A DNA stretch of 64,000 bases from Flavobacteriaceae bacterium HL-DH10 (GCA_031826515.1 CP134536.1:3478501-3542500), one strand, 5' to 3'. Shown: positions 16,995 to 25,587, numbered from the stretch's first letter. Translations and numbers: made by a program. The notes: generated by a model not told the origin, from the sequence alone.

Positions 16995-19337
16995 TTGGAG
17001 GAATATTTAAGTCAGTTAAACGAAGCGCAATTGGAGCCTACTTTGCAAAAAGACGGCCCTATGATTATTATTGCGGGTGCAGGATCGGGTAAAACACGTG
17101 TGTTAACATATAGAATTGCCTATTTAATGAGTCAGGGTGTTGATGCGTTTAACATATTATCATTAACATTTACCAATAAAGCAGCACGCGAAATGAAAGA
17201 GCGTATTGCGAAAATAGTTGGAACAAGCGAAGCCAAAAATCTGTGGATGGGTACATTTCACTCGGTATTTGCTAAAATTTTACGTTTTGAAGGCCATCAT
17301 TTAGGGTTTCCTAGTAATTTTACTATTTATGATACTCAAGATTCTCAAAAACTTATGGGGTCTATCATTAAAGAACTGGGCTTGGATAAGGATATTTACA
17401 AAACCAAGCAGGTATATAGTAGAATTTCGTCTTATAAAAACAGTTTAATTACTGTAAAAGCATATATGAATAACCCTGAATTGAAAGAGGCAGACGCGAT
17501 GACACGTCGTCCTAGAATGGGAGAGATTTATGCAGAATATGTAGACCGTTGTTTTAAGGCGGGTGCTATGGACTTTGATGATTTGTTATTAAGAACGAAT
17601 GAATTGCTTACCCGTTTCCCTAGTGTTTTAGCTCAATATCAAGATCGATTTAGATATATTTTAGTCGATGAGTATCAAGATACAAACCACAGTCAGTATT
17701 TAATTGTTCGCGCTTTAGCCGATCGTTTTCAAAATATTTGTGTAGTAGGAGATGATGCGCAGAGTATTTATGCTTTCCGTGGCGCCAATATTAATAATAT
17801 CTTAAATTTCCAGAAAGATTATGACGATGTGAAGCTTTTTAGATTAGAACAAAATTACCGTTCTACTAAAAACATTGTAGGTGCAGCAAATTCTGTTATA
17901 GAACATAATAAAACCAAGTTAGATAAAGTGGTTTGGACTGCTAATGAAGAAGGTCCGAAAGTAAAAATACACCGTTCTTTAACTGATGGAGATGAAGGTA
18001 GATATGTAGCAAGCACTATTTGGGATGCTAAAATGCAAAATCAATTGAGTAATAGCGAGTTTGCTATTTTATATCGTACCAATGCACAATCACGTGCTAT
18101 GGAAGATGCTTTAAGAAAACGAGATATTCCTTATAGAATTTATGGTGGTTTAAGTTTTTATCAGAGAAAGGAAATTAAAGATGTTATTTCTTATTTGCGA
18201 TTAATTTTAAATCCAGCAGATGAAGAAGCTTTAAAACGGGTTATAAATTATCCGGCAAGAGGTATAGGGCAAACCACAATTGACAGGTTAGTAGTTGCAG
18301 CAAATGGTTACAAAAGAACGATTTTTGAAGTCCTTAAGAATATAGATAAAGTAGATATTAACATTAATAGTGGAGCTAAAAATAAACTAAAAGATTTTGT
18401 TACTTTAATTGAAAGTTTTCAGGTAATGAACCAAACGGCAACTGCGTTTGAATTAGCAGAGCATGTTGTTAAAGCCACTGGTTTATTACGAGAAATTAAT
18501 AAAGAAGGCACTCCAGAAGGCGTTACACGATTAGAAAACGTTGAAGAAATGCTTAATGGTATTAAAGATTTTGTTGAAGGTCAACAAGAAATAGCCGATA
18601 CCACAGGTAATTTAGCTGAGTTTTTAGAAGATGTTGCTTTAGCAACAGATTTAGATAACGAAAAAGGAGATGAAGATGCTGTGGCATTAATGACCATTCA
18701 CTTAGCAAAAGGTTTGGAGTTTAATCATGTATTTGTAGTTGGTTTAGAAGAAGATTTGTTTCCTAGTGCTATGAGTATGAATACACGTAGTGAGCTTGAA
18801 GAAGAGCGTCGTTTATTTTATGTCGCTTTAACTAGAGCTGAAAACCAAGCGTATTTAACGTATGCCTTATCGCGTTATCGTTGGGGTAAATTGGTAGATT
18901 CTGAGCCTAGCCGTTTTATTGAAGAAATAGACGAGCAGTTTGTAGACAATGTAACACCAAAACTTGAAAGACGCATAAACCCGATGTTGTCTGCCGATAT
19001 TTTTGGAGATGTAGAACCTAATAAAATTAGATATAAACCAGCAAAACAAGCGGTTTTAAAAAAGCCTACGAAATCTATTAAGCAAGAGCAAACGAAGTTT
19101 CAAGTAACCACACCTAAAAATTTAAAACGTGTTAGTGCTACAGATGAAAGTAATAACTCAAATTTATTTGATGATACACTAACTGTTGGGAATCTTGTAA
19201 AACATATTCGTTTTGGAACTGGTGAAGTTTTAAAGATAGAAGGCAAAGGAGCCGATATTAAAGCCGAAATCAGTTTTCAGCATGGTGGCGTAAAGAAATT
19301 ACTGTTGCGTTTTGCTAAGTTGGAAGTTATTGGGTAA
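16995..19337 (+). CDS. UvrD/PcrA-family 3'-5' DNA helicase
   Basis: Superfamily 1A ATP-dependent helicase used in nucleotide-excision and mismatch repair and in clearing replication conflicts. All motifs are present: Walker A GAGSGKT at residues 28-34, TFTNKAAREM (Ia), DEYQDTN (II, near 225), GDDAQSIYAFRGA (III), QNYRST, and MTIHLAKGLEF and VALTRAE (V, VI). The last ~55 residues (VGNLVKHIRFGTGEVLKI) form the Tudor-like C-terminal domain that PcrA uses to contact RNA polymerase. Length 780 is normal for the family in Bacteroidota. The start is a TTG (16995) giving MEEYLSQLNEAQ, the expected N-terminus; no earlier ATG fits. The YciO/TsaC gene follows after 23 bp. Confidence 0.95.
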   Translation: MEEYLSQLNEAQLEPTLQKDGPMIIIAGAGSGKTRVLTYRIAYLMSQGVDAFNILSLTFTNKAAREMKERIAKIVGTSEAKNLWMGTFHSVFAKILRFEGHHLGFPSNFTIYDTQDSQKLMGSIIKELGLDKDIYKTKQVYSRISSYKNSLITVKAYMNNPELKEADAMTRRPRMGEIYAEYVDRCFKAGAMDFDDLLLRTNELLTRFPSVLAQYQDRFRYILVDEYQDTNHSQYLIVRALADRFQNICVVGDDAQSIYAFRGANINNILNFQKDYDDVKLFRLEQNYRSTKNIVGAANSVIEHNKTKLDKVVWTANEEGPKVKIHRSLTDGDEGRYVASTIWDAKMQNQLSNSEFAILYRTNAQSRAMEDALRKRDIPYRIYGGLSFYQRKEIKDVISYLRLILNPADEEALKRVINYPARGIGQTTIDRLVVAANGYKRTIFEVLKNIDKVDININSGAKNKLKDFVTLIESFQVMNQTATAFELAEHVVKATGLLREINKEGTPEGVTRLENVEEMLNGIKDFVEGQQEIADTTGNLAEFLEDVALATDLDNEKGDEDAVALMTIHLAKGLEFNHVFVVGLEEDLFPSAMSMNTRSELEEERRLFYVALTRAENQAYLTYALSRYRWGKLVDSEPSRFIEEIDEQFVDNVTPKLERRINPMLSADIFGDVEPNKIRYKPAKQAVLKKPTKSIKQEQTKFQVTTPKNLKRVSATDESNNSNLFDDTLTVGNLVKHIRFGTGEVLKIEGKGADIKAEISFQHGGVKKLLLRFAKLEVIG

Positions 19338-19360
19338 ATTAGTTAGAAGTTAGAAGAACT

Positions 19361-19981
19361 ATGGCTGAATTTATAAGAATATATGAAGAAAATCCCAATC
19401 CGAAAGAGATTGATAAGGTGGTGGCTGTTCTAAAACGCGGTGGCTTAATTATTTATCCAACCGATACCGTTTATGGTTTAGGTTGTGATATTACTAATTT
19501 AAAAGCTTTAGAGCGTGTTGCAAGAATTAAGCAAGTAAAGCTTGAAAAAGCTAATTTCTCATTTATTTGTCATGATTTAAGTCATTTAAGTGATTATGTA
19601 AAGCAAATAGATACGTCTACTTTTAAAATATTAAAACGCGCACTTCCTGGGCCTTATACATTTATTCTTCCAGGTTCTAAATCGTTGCCCAATCCGTTTA
19701 AAAAGAAAAAGACGGTAGGTATTCGTGTGCCATCAAATAATATAGCTTTGGAGATTGTGAAAAAGTTAGGGAACCCTATAATATCAACATCTATACGTGA
19801 TGAAGATGAGGTTTTAGAATATACAACAGACCCAGAACTTATTCTTGAAAAATGGGATAACCTAGTCGATTTAGTTATTGATGGTGGTTATGGCGATAAT
19901 GAAGCGTCTACCGTTATTGATTTGTCTGAAGAGGAGCCTATTATTGTTAGAGAAGGTAAGGGGAGTTTGGAGATTTTTTAA
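19361..19981 (+). CDS. Sua5/YciO/YrdC-family protein (YciO-like)
   Basis: A member of the threonylcarbamoyl-AMP synthase superfamily, which supplies the precursor for tRNA t6A37. The fold's signature is clear: GGLIIYPTDTVYGLG near residues 31-45, RIKQ (about 65), GPYTFIL, VGIRVPSN and STS, ending REGKGSLEIF. The 206-residue length, NFSFICHDLSHLSDYV, and the STS context follow E. coli YciO more closely than TsaC. Annotation as a tRNA-modifying enzyme is therefore not certain, since YciO's main role is less settled. Downstream of uvrD by 23 bp and probably in its transcript. Its stop codon abuts the repeat that bounds the HEPN island. Confidence 0.85.
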   Translation: MAEFIRIYEENPNPKEIDKVVAVLKRGGLIIYPTDTVYGLGCDITNLKALERVARIKQVKLEKANFSFICHDLSHLSDYVKQIDTSTFKILKRALPGPYTFILPGSKSLPNPFKKKKTVGIRVPSNNIALEIVKKLGNPIISTSIRDEDEVLEYTTDPELILEKWDNLVDLVIDGGYGDNEASTVIDLSEEEPIIVREGKGSLEIF

Positions 19982-20002
19982 ATTCCTGCGCAGGCAGGAA
20001 TC
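19982..20002 (+). repeat. 21-bp inverted repeat, left copy
   Basis: ATTCCTGCGCAGGCAGGAAT plus C is the exact reverse complement of 21896-21916. Each copy is itself a hairpin with 8-bp arms; the loop (GCAG versus CTGC) shows that the two copies are in inverted orientation around the HEPN gene. Confidence 0.85.
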
Positions 20003-20023
20003 TTAATAATTTTAATTTTTTTT

Positions 20024-20060
20024 GGGCGTTACCCCGAAAAAGGTGGCGGGCTTTTATTCG
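20024..20060 (-). repeat. Fragment of GCGTTA-type intergenic repeat (reverse orientation)
   Basis: GGGCGTTACCCCG then GGTGGCGGGCTTTTATTCG is the reverse complement of the right half of the complete element at 47113-47189 (AAAGCCTGACC...GGTAACGCCC). The left half of the element is absent here. Confidence 0.6.
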
Positions 20061-20290
20061 TTAGTTATTATTCTAAATTATTGAACTCATGAATGTAAAT
20101 ATTTCACTGCAATCCCTAACACGTTTGTTTTACTAGCTTGAAGTTGTTTTGTTTTTGAGAGTGTTCGTTTAACGGTTAGTATAAGAATAGTGCTGTTTTG
20201 TGTCCGAGGATTTTCCGAAGGAAAATCAGAGTGACCAAATGCGCTCTAACTTTTGATTTTGTATTAAAATACGTATTATTTTTATACAGT

Positions 20291-20304
20291 GTTAACAGTA
20301 GGCT
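20291..20304 (+). repeat. 14-bp imperfect inverted repeat, left copy
   Basis: GTTAACAGTAGGCT matches the reverse complement of 21689-21702 (GTTAGCAGTAAGCT) at 12 of 14 positions. It abuts the stop codon of the enclosed gene. Confidence 0.6.
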
Positions 20305-21654
20305 TTATTCTATCTTTTTAAACCAAGGAACAAATTCTTCTAATTTACTTATCCGATTGTAATATTTATCTGAATAACCTAATATTCCCAATAAGGCTAT
20401 TTCAATATACCATGTGCACAGTTGTAAAGCTTCATACTTAGCGATTAACGATATAGATCTTAGTTTTTTTCTTTTTTCTTCTTGGGAATGTACTATCGCA
20501 TTTCGTATTTGAACAACAGCATCACATGCATCAAGTATTTGATTGTCACTATCCACAAATTCTTGTAAATTTTTGAACTCCTTAGGCACAGAATAATCAA
20601 GATTTAATTGAGATAAAAGTAATCTGATTTTATTTGATGCATTTAAATTTTCAGAGTCTTTGCCTAAAATTATTTTTTTATTTTCGATTACCCACCAATT
20701 GTACAATAATTCTAAAGCTGTTTGCGAAATAATAATGGCACCTTCTACAAAGCCTGAGTTTTTATTAGCCTCAACATACCAATGAACTACAGATGTTAAG
20801 AAATCTTTATTTTCTTTATCCTTCCAAAGATTACTGAAATTTACCCAGATATCTTCTATTCCAATAATTGAAAAATCTTGTGGCCATGAAGGATAATATT
20901 TAAATATGTCAACATGATGATAACTATAATTAGTCCAAATCGCTTTGTTCTCAAAATATCCAGTTGCAAATAAAGCACAAACTCTGGTACCATTTAGAAA
21001 AGTCATAAATGTATCTAGGCAATGAAAAACATCATTTAATTCTTCGAATGTTATTGTTTTTTTCTTACTCGTTATTTCTCCATTGTATAGAATGTGATAA
21101 CCTCCGTTTTCTTTTAATTCGTCTCTTAGCGTTCCATAGGTTATTGATTTATCAATTAAAATATTGTATTTTTCATTTTCGAGTTTTATTCTATTTCTTC
21201 CGCTATATTTACTTTTTTGAGAAATCTTTTTTACTGAATCACCAAAAAAGTTTCTTAAGTTAGGTATACAAAAAGTGATTTTTTCTACTGAAATTGTTTT
21301 ATCACCCAATACAGATTGGTGAGGTGAAATACCTTTAATTTTTAAGTCACCATTGTTACTTATAGTAGTATTCGTTATAAGTCCTTCTCCAAACTCAAGT
21401 TCATTGACTATTATAGTAAAAGATTCTGCTGAATCTATAATTTCCGTTATTTCAAGATTTTTTGACGTTAAAATTCCTGAGAAATAAACACTTGGACTAG
21501 GAAACCAACAAAAGTATATCCTACCTTCTACTTTAATATTAATATTATTATGCAAAAGAAGATATTCACCTTTATGAATATCAATCATTGAGTTAGCGTT
21601 TGCCATTTTAATTTCACTTTCAATGATGTTAGGCAGAGTATCGTATAATTTCAA
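20305..21654 (-). CDS. HEPN-domain protein, ApeA-like candidate (possible defence ribonuclease)
   Basis: A 449-residue protein with two regions. The N-terminal ~200 residues are beta-rich with no recognised motif (contains IYFCWFPSPSVYFSGIL). The C-terminal part (about 285-435) is helical with SGFVEGAIIISQTALELLYN and the sequence R384-NAIV-H389, which fits the R-x4-6-H catalytic motif of HEPN ribonucleases. This layout resembles ApeA-type abortive-infection proteins (N-terminal beta domain plus HEPN), but that is inference by pattern, not similarity search. It is a lone gene between nested inverted repeats, with intergenic sequence on both sides unlike its neighbours. Start ATG at 21654. Non-defence HEPN functions are possible. 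Confidence 0.62.
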   Translation of the reverse strand: MKLYDTLPNIIESEIKMANANSMIDIHKGEYLLLHNNINIKVEGRIYFCWFPSPSVYFSGILTSKNLEITEIIDSAESFTIIVNELEFGEGLITNTTISNNGDLKIKGISPHQSVLGDKTISVEKITFCIPNLRNFFGDSVKKISQKSKYSGRNRIKLENEKYNILIDKSITYGTLRDELKENGGYHILYNGEITSKKKTITFEELNDVFHCLDTFMTFLNGTRVCALFATGYFENKAIWTNYSYHHVDIFKYYPSWPQDFSIIGIEDIWVNFSNLWKDKENKDFLTSVVHWYVEANKNSGFVEGAIIISQTALELLYNWWVIENKKIILGKDSENLNASNKIRLLLSQLNLDYSVPKEFKNLQEFVDSDNQILDACDAVVQIRNAIVHSQEEKRKKLRSISLIAKYEALQLCTWYIEIALLGILGYSDKYYNRISKLEEFVPWFKKIE

Positions 21655-21688
21655 ATTTTAGTTAGTTTTCAATTTTAGTTCGGTTTTC

Positions 21689-21702
21689 AGCTTACTGCTA
21701 AC
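21689..21702 (-). repeat. 14-bp imperfect inverted repeat, right copy
   Basis: AGCTTACTGCTAAC, the inverted partner of 20291-20304 (12 of 14). It lies 34 bp upstream of the HEPN start codon. Together the pair brackets the gene tightly. Confidence 0.6.
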
Positions 21703-21839
21703 GACTTGATATGAAATCGTTTTAATGTTTAATATCCAATGTTAAACGAAGTTAGCTGTTTTTTCTGATAAAGTAAAGTGATAAGTAGAATCGATATTAT
21801 AAAATATTATAATAAAGTAACAACCTGGTTACTAAGCCC

Positions 21840-21863
21840 GCGTTAAGGATAGTAGCGGCATCC
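21840..21863 (+). repeat. Fragment of GCGTTA-type intergenic repeat (left half)
   Basis: GCGTTAAGGATAGTAGCGGC followed by ATCC matches the left half of this repeat family (compare GCGTTAAGGATTGAGGCAT at 47113). The right half is missing; the sequence then changes. Confidence 0.55.
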
Positions 21864-21895
21864 TCATGATTAAAAACACTTCTAACTTTGGAGTG

Positions 21896-21916
21896 GATTC
21901 CTGCCTGCGCAGGAAT
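21896..21916 (-). repeat. 21-bp inverted repeat, right copy
   Basis: Exact reverse complement of 19982-20002, forming an ATTCCTGC-CTGC-GCAGGAAT hairpin. The two copies bracket 1.9 kb. Confidence 0.85.
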
Positions 21917-22024
21917 GACAAAAACGAAAGCTACAGCCTTTCGACTTCACTAAATATAAACTTCAAGCCTGATCTTTTCCTGAACTTAATTCAAGATAAA
22001 AGGGGAGCGCATAAATTTTATGCA

Positions 22025-22057
22025 TAAAAAAAAGCCCAACTTTACAGTTGAGCTTTT
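22025..22057 (-). terminator. Rho-independent terminator of the OmpA gene
   Basis: On the minus strand AAAAGCTCAAC-TGTAAA-GTTGGGCTTT is followed by a run of T, starting about 23 bases after the OmpA stop codon. Confidence 0.85.
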
Positions 22058-22080
22058 AAGACTTTATATTGAAAATCTAA

Positions 22081-22920
22081 CTAGTTTCCAGCTGAAAGAT
22101 TTTTCATTTCTTTTTCAACCATATCGTAGAATTGGTCAATTTTAGGTAATACAACAATACGAGTACGTCTGTTTTTAGCTCTGTTCTCTGCAGTATCATT
22201 ATCTACTAATGGTACGTAAGAACTACGACCAGCAGCAATTAATTGTCCTGGGTTAACATCTAAATCTTGTAATACTCTAATGATAGATGTAGAACGTTTA
22301 ACACTTAAATCCCAGTTGTCTAATAAAATATCTCCTTTCTTGTAAGGTACGCTATCTGTGTGACCTTCAACCATACATTCGAAATCTGGTTTGCTGTTAA
22401 CAACCTTAGCTACTTTAGCTAATATTTCTTTAGCTCTTGAAGTTACATTGTAGCTTCCGCTTTTAAATAATAATTTATCAGCAATAGAGATAAATACAAC
22501 ACCTTTTTCTACATTTATTTCGATATCTGGATCGTTGATACCTACTTCGCGTTTTAAGCTAGTAACTACAGCAAGTGTAATACTATCTTTTTTAGTTAAA
22601 GCATCTTGTAAACGTGTAATCTTTAACTCTTTTTCTTTAATGCTTTCTAATGTTTTTTCAACATTAGATGCACCTTTAGATGATAAAACTGTTAAGTTAT
22701 CATTGTATTTTTTTAAATCGGATACTTGGCCTTCTAAAAGTGATACTTTAGCTGTAGCTGAAGCTCTGTCTTCTAAACACGAGTTTAATTTTACAGTTGC
22801 AGAATTAAGTAAATCTTGAGTTTCTTTTTGTTTTGCTTGAAGATCTGTGTAAAGCTTTTTTGATACACAAGAACTTAATAATATCATTGCAGATACGCTA
22901 AGTAATAAAACTTTTTTCAT
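22081..22920 (-). CDS. OmpA-family outer-membrane lipoprotein
   Basis: Links the outer membrane to peptidoglycan. The N-terminus is a lipoprotein signal with lipobox LSSC (Cys18). A long coiled coil follows (about residues 25-110), then an OmpA C-terminal domain (about 140-265) containing FECMVEGHTDSVPYKKGDIL, NWDLSVKRS and NRAKNRRTRIVV, the peptidoglycan-binding signature. At 279 residues it is typical of Bacteroidota OmpA lipoproteins. The gene is monocistronic, with a strong terminator and a 93-bp AT-rich upstream gap. A -7-like TATTTTTG reads on the minus strand at 22957-22964, but no well-spaced -33 element accompanies it. Confidence 0.93.
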   Translation of the reverse strand: MKKVLLLSVSAMILLSSCVSKKLYTDLQAKQKETQDLLNSATVKLNSCLEDRASATAKVSLLEGQVSDLKKYNDNLTVLSSKGASNVEKTLESIKEKELKITRLQDALTKKDSITLAVVTSLKREVGINDPDIEINVEKGVVFISIADKLLFKSGSYNVTSRAKEILAKVAKVVNSKPDFECMVEGHTDSVPYKKGDILLDNWDLSVKRSTSIIRVLQDLDVNPGQLIAAGRSSYVPLVDNDTAENRAKNRRTRIVVLPKIDQFYDMVEKEMKNLSAGN

Positions 22921-23013
22921 AATTATTATCGAATTAACTTTTAATGTTTAATGTAACAAAAATATACAAAAATTAGCCGTTTTTAACATTTTAACAAAAC
23001 TTTTACTAACTAT

Positions 23014-24003
23014 TTATAAACTTTTGTAATTGTCCTTTTTATTTAGGAAATAATCAAGGACTATAGAGGTTCTTTGGTAGTATTCTACTTTGTTTTTTGT
23101 AAGTTTTCTTTGCTTTAATAAATATTTTAGATGGCAATAGAAACTAGCATGTGCTTTTAGGATGGCTAATGTATGTTTAAATTTAAAGTTAATTAGATAT
23201 TTTACGCCTGCAATACCATCTAAAATGAGTCTGACAAAAATTTTGGAAAATAAATTGCCTTTAGCATTTTTTGTAAGGGTATAAAGGCTATTTCTAAAGT
23301 TTAAGTATGTTTTTTTAGGGTTTGTATTATTCAAAGTAGCACCACCAACATGATGAACTGTAGATTGACCAGCATATTTTATAGAATAGTCAGAGTTTTT
23401 TGCTCGCCAGCAAAGGTCTATTTCTTCCATATGCGCAAAAAAACACTCGTCGAACCCATTTAATTCATGAAACACATGGCTTCTGATAAAAAGACACGCC
23501 CCAGATGCCCAAAATATTTCGCAGGTATCATTGTATTGGCCTAAATCTTTTTCAATAGTATCAAAAATTCTACCTCTGCAATATGGGTAACCGTATTTGT
23601 CAATAAATCCACCAGCAGCACCAGCATATTCAAAATAGGCTTTGTTTTTAAAATCTAATATTTTAGGTTGAATAATAGCTGTGTTTGCATCTCTTTTAAA
23701 TGTCGCTTCAATGGGAGGCAACCAACCTTTAGTAACTTCTACATCGCTATTTAAAAGACAAAAAACATCTGCTTTTATGTATTTTAAAGCATCATTATAC
23801 CCTTTGGCATAACCGCCATTTTCTTTATTCTGAATAATTTTTACAGCAGGAAAGGTTGTTTTCAAATAGGTGATAGAATCGTCGGTAGAGGCATTATCGG
23901 CAATATAAATATCAGCTTCTTCAGAAAACTCAATAACCGATGGTAAAAACTGTTCTAATAGTTTTTTTCCGTTCCAATTTAATATGACGATGGCAAATTG
24001 CAT
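23014..24003 (-). CDS. Family 2 glycosyltransferase
   Basis: Transfers a sugar from an activated donor, probably in cell-envelope or exopolysaccharide synthesis. The GT-A fold starts MQFAIVILNWNGKKLLEQFL, with IADNASTDDS near residue 33-42 and LLNSDVEVTKGW near 83-94 holding the acidic metal/nucleotide site. HMEEIDLCWRAKNSDYSIKY follows around 190-210, the usual acceptor-side motif (EDID/EEIDLCWR) of rhamnosyltransferase-like members. The C-terminal ~80 residues are basic and hydrophobic and may associate with the membrane. The start codon overlaps the stop codon of the upstream gene (TAATG), so the two are translationally coupled. Sugar specificity cannot be read from sequence. Confidence 0.92.
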   Translation of the reverse strand: MQFAIVILNWNGKKLLEQFLPSVIEFSEEADIYIADNASTDDSITYLKTTFPAVKIIQNKENGGYAKGYNDALKYIKADVFCLLNSDVEVTKGWLPPIEATFKRDANTAIIQPKILDFKNKAYFEYAGAAGGFIDKYGYPYCRGRIFDTIEKDLGQYNDTCEIFWASGACLFIRSHVFHELNGFDECFFAHMEEIDLCWRAKNSDYSIKYAGQSTVHHVGGATLNNTNPKKTYLNFRNSLYTLTKNAKGNLFSKIFVRLILDGIAGVKYLINFKFKHTLAILKAHASFYCHLKYLLKQRKLTKNKVEYYQRTSIVLDYFLNKKDNYKSL

Positions 24004-24446
24004 TATTTATAATCTGGAATATCTTTTAAAAACTGATACCGTTCATTTTCAAAATCCATTTGGCAATAATAATGATTTAATCCGTTAGTAACCATTAAAT
24101 AGCTAGCATTTAGGGTTAAATTATATTGTGCAATTTGATCGAATGTGGTTTGGTCTACACTAATTTTAGTCGATTTACATTCTACAATAATATGAATGCT
24201 ACCATCTGTATTAAAAACAACAATATCGTATCGTTTTTTTAATGCGTTAATAGTGAGTTCTTTCTCAACATTTATTAATGATTTTGGGTAACCTTTTTCT
24301 TTTATTAAATATAAAACACAGTGTTGTCGCACCCATTCCTCTGGTTGTAGAATCACAAACTTTTTACGAATAGGATCAAAAATAGAAACTTTATTTTCGC
24401 TATTTTTGAATCGAAATGAAAACTTAGGGAAGTTTAATGCTTGCAT
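24003..24446 (-). CDS. HsdR N-terminal-like nuclease-fold protein (small, free-standing)
   Basis: A 147-residue protein resembling the N-terminal nuclease domain of type I restriction HsdR subunits, present without helicase, HsdM or HsdS. The core has KKRYDIVVFNTDGSIHIIVE followed by CKST, which fits the D...(E)xK pattern of PD-(D/E)xK nucleases, then TFDQIAQYNLTLNASYLMVT and NGLNHYYCQMD. The ORF is open upstream, but the ATG at 24446 (MQALNFPKFSFRFKNSENK) gives the family's usual N-terminus. It overlaps the glycosyltransferase by one base and diverges from holA. A role in restriction is unlikely; function unknown. Confidence 0.82.
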   Translation of the reverse strand: MQALNFPKFSFRFKNSENKVSIFDPIRKKFVILQPEEWVRQHCVLYLIKEKGYPKSLINVEKELTINALKKRYDIVVFNTDGSIHIIVECKSTKISVDQTTFDQIAQYNLTLNASYLMVTNGLNHYYCQMDFENERYQFLKDIPDYK

Positions 24447-24552
24447 CAATGCACACTTATTTTTTTTCAAAGTTAAACTACAAAAACCAAAAACCAAACA
24501 GCAAGCTAAAAATGTTGGTATTTGGAATTTATAATTAGAAATTTTTATTGAT

Positions 24553-25557
24553 TTGGACGAAGTAAAACAATTAGTTACTGATATAAAACAAGGAAAATTG
24601 AAGCCTATTTATTTTTTAATGGGTGAAGAACCTTATTATATTGATAAGATTTCAGATTATATTGAGGCTAGTGTTTTGTCGGAAGAGGAGCGTGGGTTTA
24701 ACCAAATGGTGTTGTATGGACGCGATGTTACTATTGATGATATTGTAGAAAATGCAAAGCGTTATCCTATGATGGCAGAATATCAGGTTGTTATTGTTAA
24801 AGAAGCTCAAGATTTATCGCGTACTATTGAAAAACTGGTTTCTTATGCGCAAAACCCGCAACCTACAACGATTCTCGTTTTTAATTATAAATACAAGAAA
24901 ATTGACAAACGTAAAAGTTTATATAAAACACTTAAAAAAACAGGTGTTGTTTATGAGAGTAAAAAACTTTACGAAAATCAGGTAGCCGATTGGATTCGTC
25001 GGGTTTTATCACCTAAAAGTTATACCATTTCGCCTAAAGCAGCACAAATGCTTGTAGAATTTTTAGGAACCGATTTAAGTAAGATTAATAATGAATTAGA
25101 AAAGCTTCAAATTGTTTTACCACAAGGTAGCCAAATTACACCAGAAGTTATTGAAGAAAACATAGGCATTAGCAAAGACTTTAATAATTTTGAATTACGT
25201 AAAGCTATTGGGGAGCGAAATACGATTAAAGCCTATCAAATTGTTAATTATTTTGCTAATAACCCCAAGGATAATCCAATGGTGGTAACCGTATCTTTAT
25301 TGTTTAATTTCTTTTCGCAACTTCTTCATTTTCATGGGTTAAAGGATAAGTCGCCTAGAAATGTTGCTTCTGCATTAAAAGTGAATCCGTATTTTGTAAA
25401 TGAATATATAACAGCTGCTAGAAATTTCCCGATGCGAAAGGTGAGTATGGTCGTTTCAACGCTCAGAGAATTTGACGTAAAAAGTAAAGGCGTAGGCTCT
25501 AATGCTGTTCCTCAGGGTGATTTGTTGAAAGAATTACTTGTTAGAATCCTTAGTTAA
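24553..25557 (+). CDS. holA: DNA polymerase III subunit delta
   Basis: Clamp-loader subunit that opens the beta clamp. The protein (334 residues) starts MDEVKQLVTDIKQGKLKPIY followed by FLMGEEPYYID, the normal HolA N-terminus, from a TTG codon at 24553. The N-terminal AAA+-like domain lacks a Walker A motif, as expected for delta. LVEFLGTDLSKINNELEKLQ in the middle and NPYFVNEYITAARNF near the C-terminus match the collar domain. The gene diverges from the HsdR-N-like gene with 106 bp between start codons and is not followed by a same-strand gene, so it is probably transcribed alone. Confidence 0.95.
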   Translation: MDEVKQLVTDIKQGKLKPIYFLMGEEPYYIDKISDYIEASVLSEEERGFNQMVLYGRDVTIDDIVENAKRYPMMAEYQVVIVKEAQDLSRTIEKLVSYAQNPQPTTILVFNYKYKKIDKRKSLYKTLKKTGVVYESKKLYENQVADWIRRVLSPKSYTISPKAAQMLVEFLGTDLSKINNELEKLQIVLPQGSQITPEVIEENIGISKDFNNFELRKAIGERNTIKAYQIVNYFANNPKDNPMVVTVSLLFNFFSQLLHFHGLKDKSPRNVASALKVNPYFVNEYITAARNFPMRKVSMVVSTLREFDVKSKGVGSNAVPQGDLLKELLVRILS

Positions 25558-25569
25558 CCTGTTGCATAT

Positions 25570-25587
25570 TTTAAGTTATAACTTAAA
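25570..25587. repeat. Perfect 18-bp palindrome
   Basis: TTTAAGTTATAACTTAAA is its own reverse complement. It lies 12 bp after the holA stop codon, between convergent genes. Without a loop it is a poor terminator hairpin; a protein site or chance AT-rich symmetry are the alternatives. Confidence 0.5.

Larger units (their letters stand above)
19982..20304. other. Left flank of the HEPN island: repeats, no gene
   Basis: A 323-bp stretch without a gene. It holds the hairpin ATTCCTGC-GCAG-GCAGGAAT (19982-20001); a fragment of the GCGTTA-type repeat in reverse orientation (GGGCGTTACCCCG, 20024-20060); a perfect 8-bp-arm hairpin GATTTTCC-GAA-GGAAAATC (about 20208-20226); and GTTAACAGTAGGCT (20291-20304), touching the stop codon of the HEPN gene. 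No promoter recognised. Confidence 0.6.
21655..22080. other. Right flank of the HEPN island: repeats, no gene
   Basis: A 426-bp gene-free stretch. It contains a GCTAAC...GTTAGC inverted pair (21697-21702 and 21751-21756) upstream of the HEPN gene, a left-half fragment of the GCGTTA-type repeat (21840-21863), the right copy of the 21-bp inverted repeat (21896-21916), and the terminator of the OmpA gene. No ORF or RNA gene is supported. Confidence 0.6.

Noticed and set aside
21689-21760. Integron attC site beside the HEPN gene
   Set aside because: GCTAAC...GTTAGC are inverted, but they do not match the RYYYAAC/GTTRRRY consensus and no integrase is in the window.
24003-24446. Type I restriction-modification system
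   Set aside because: Only an HsdR N-terminal-like domain is present; no helicase, HsdM or HsdS genes nearby.
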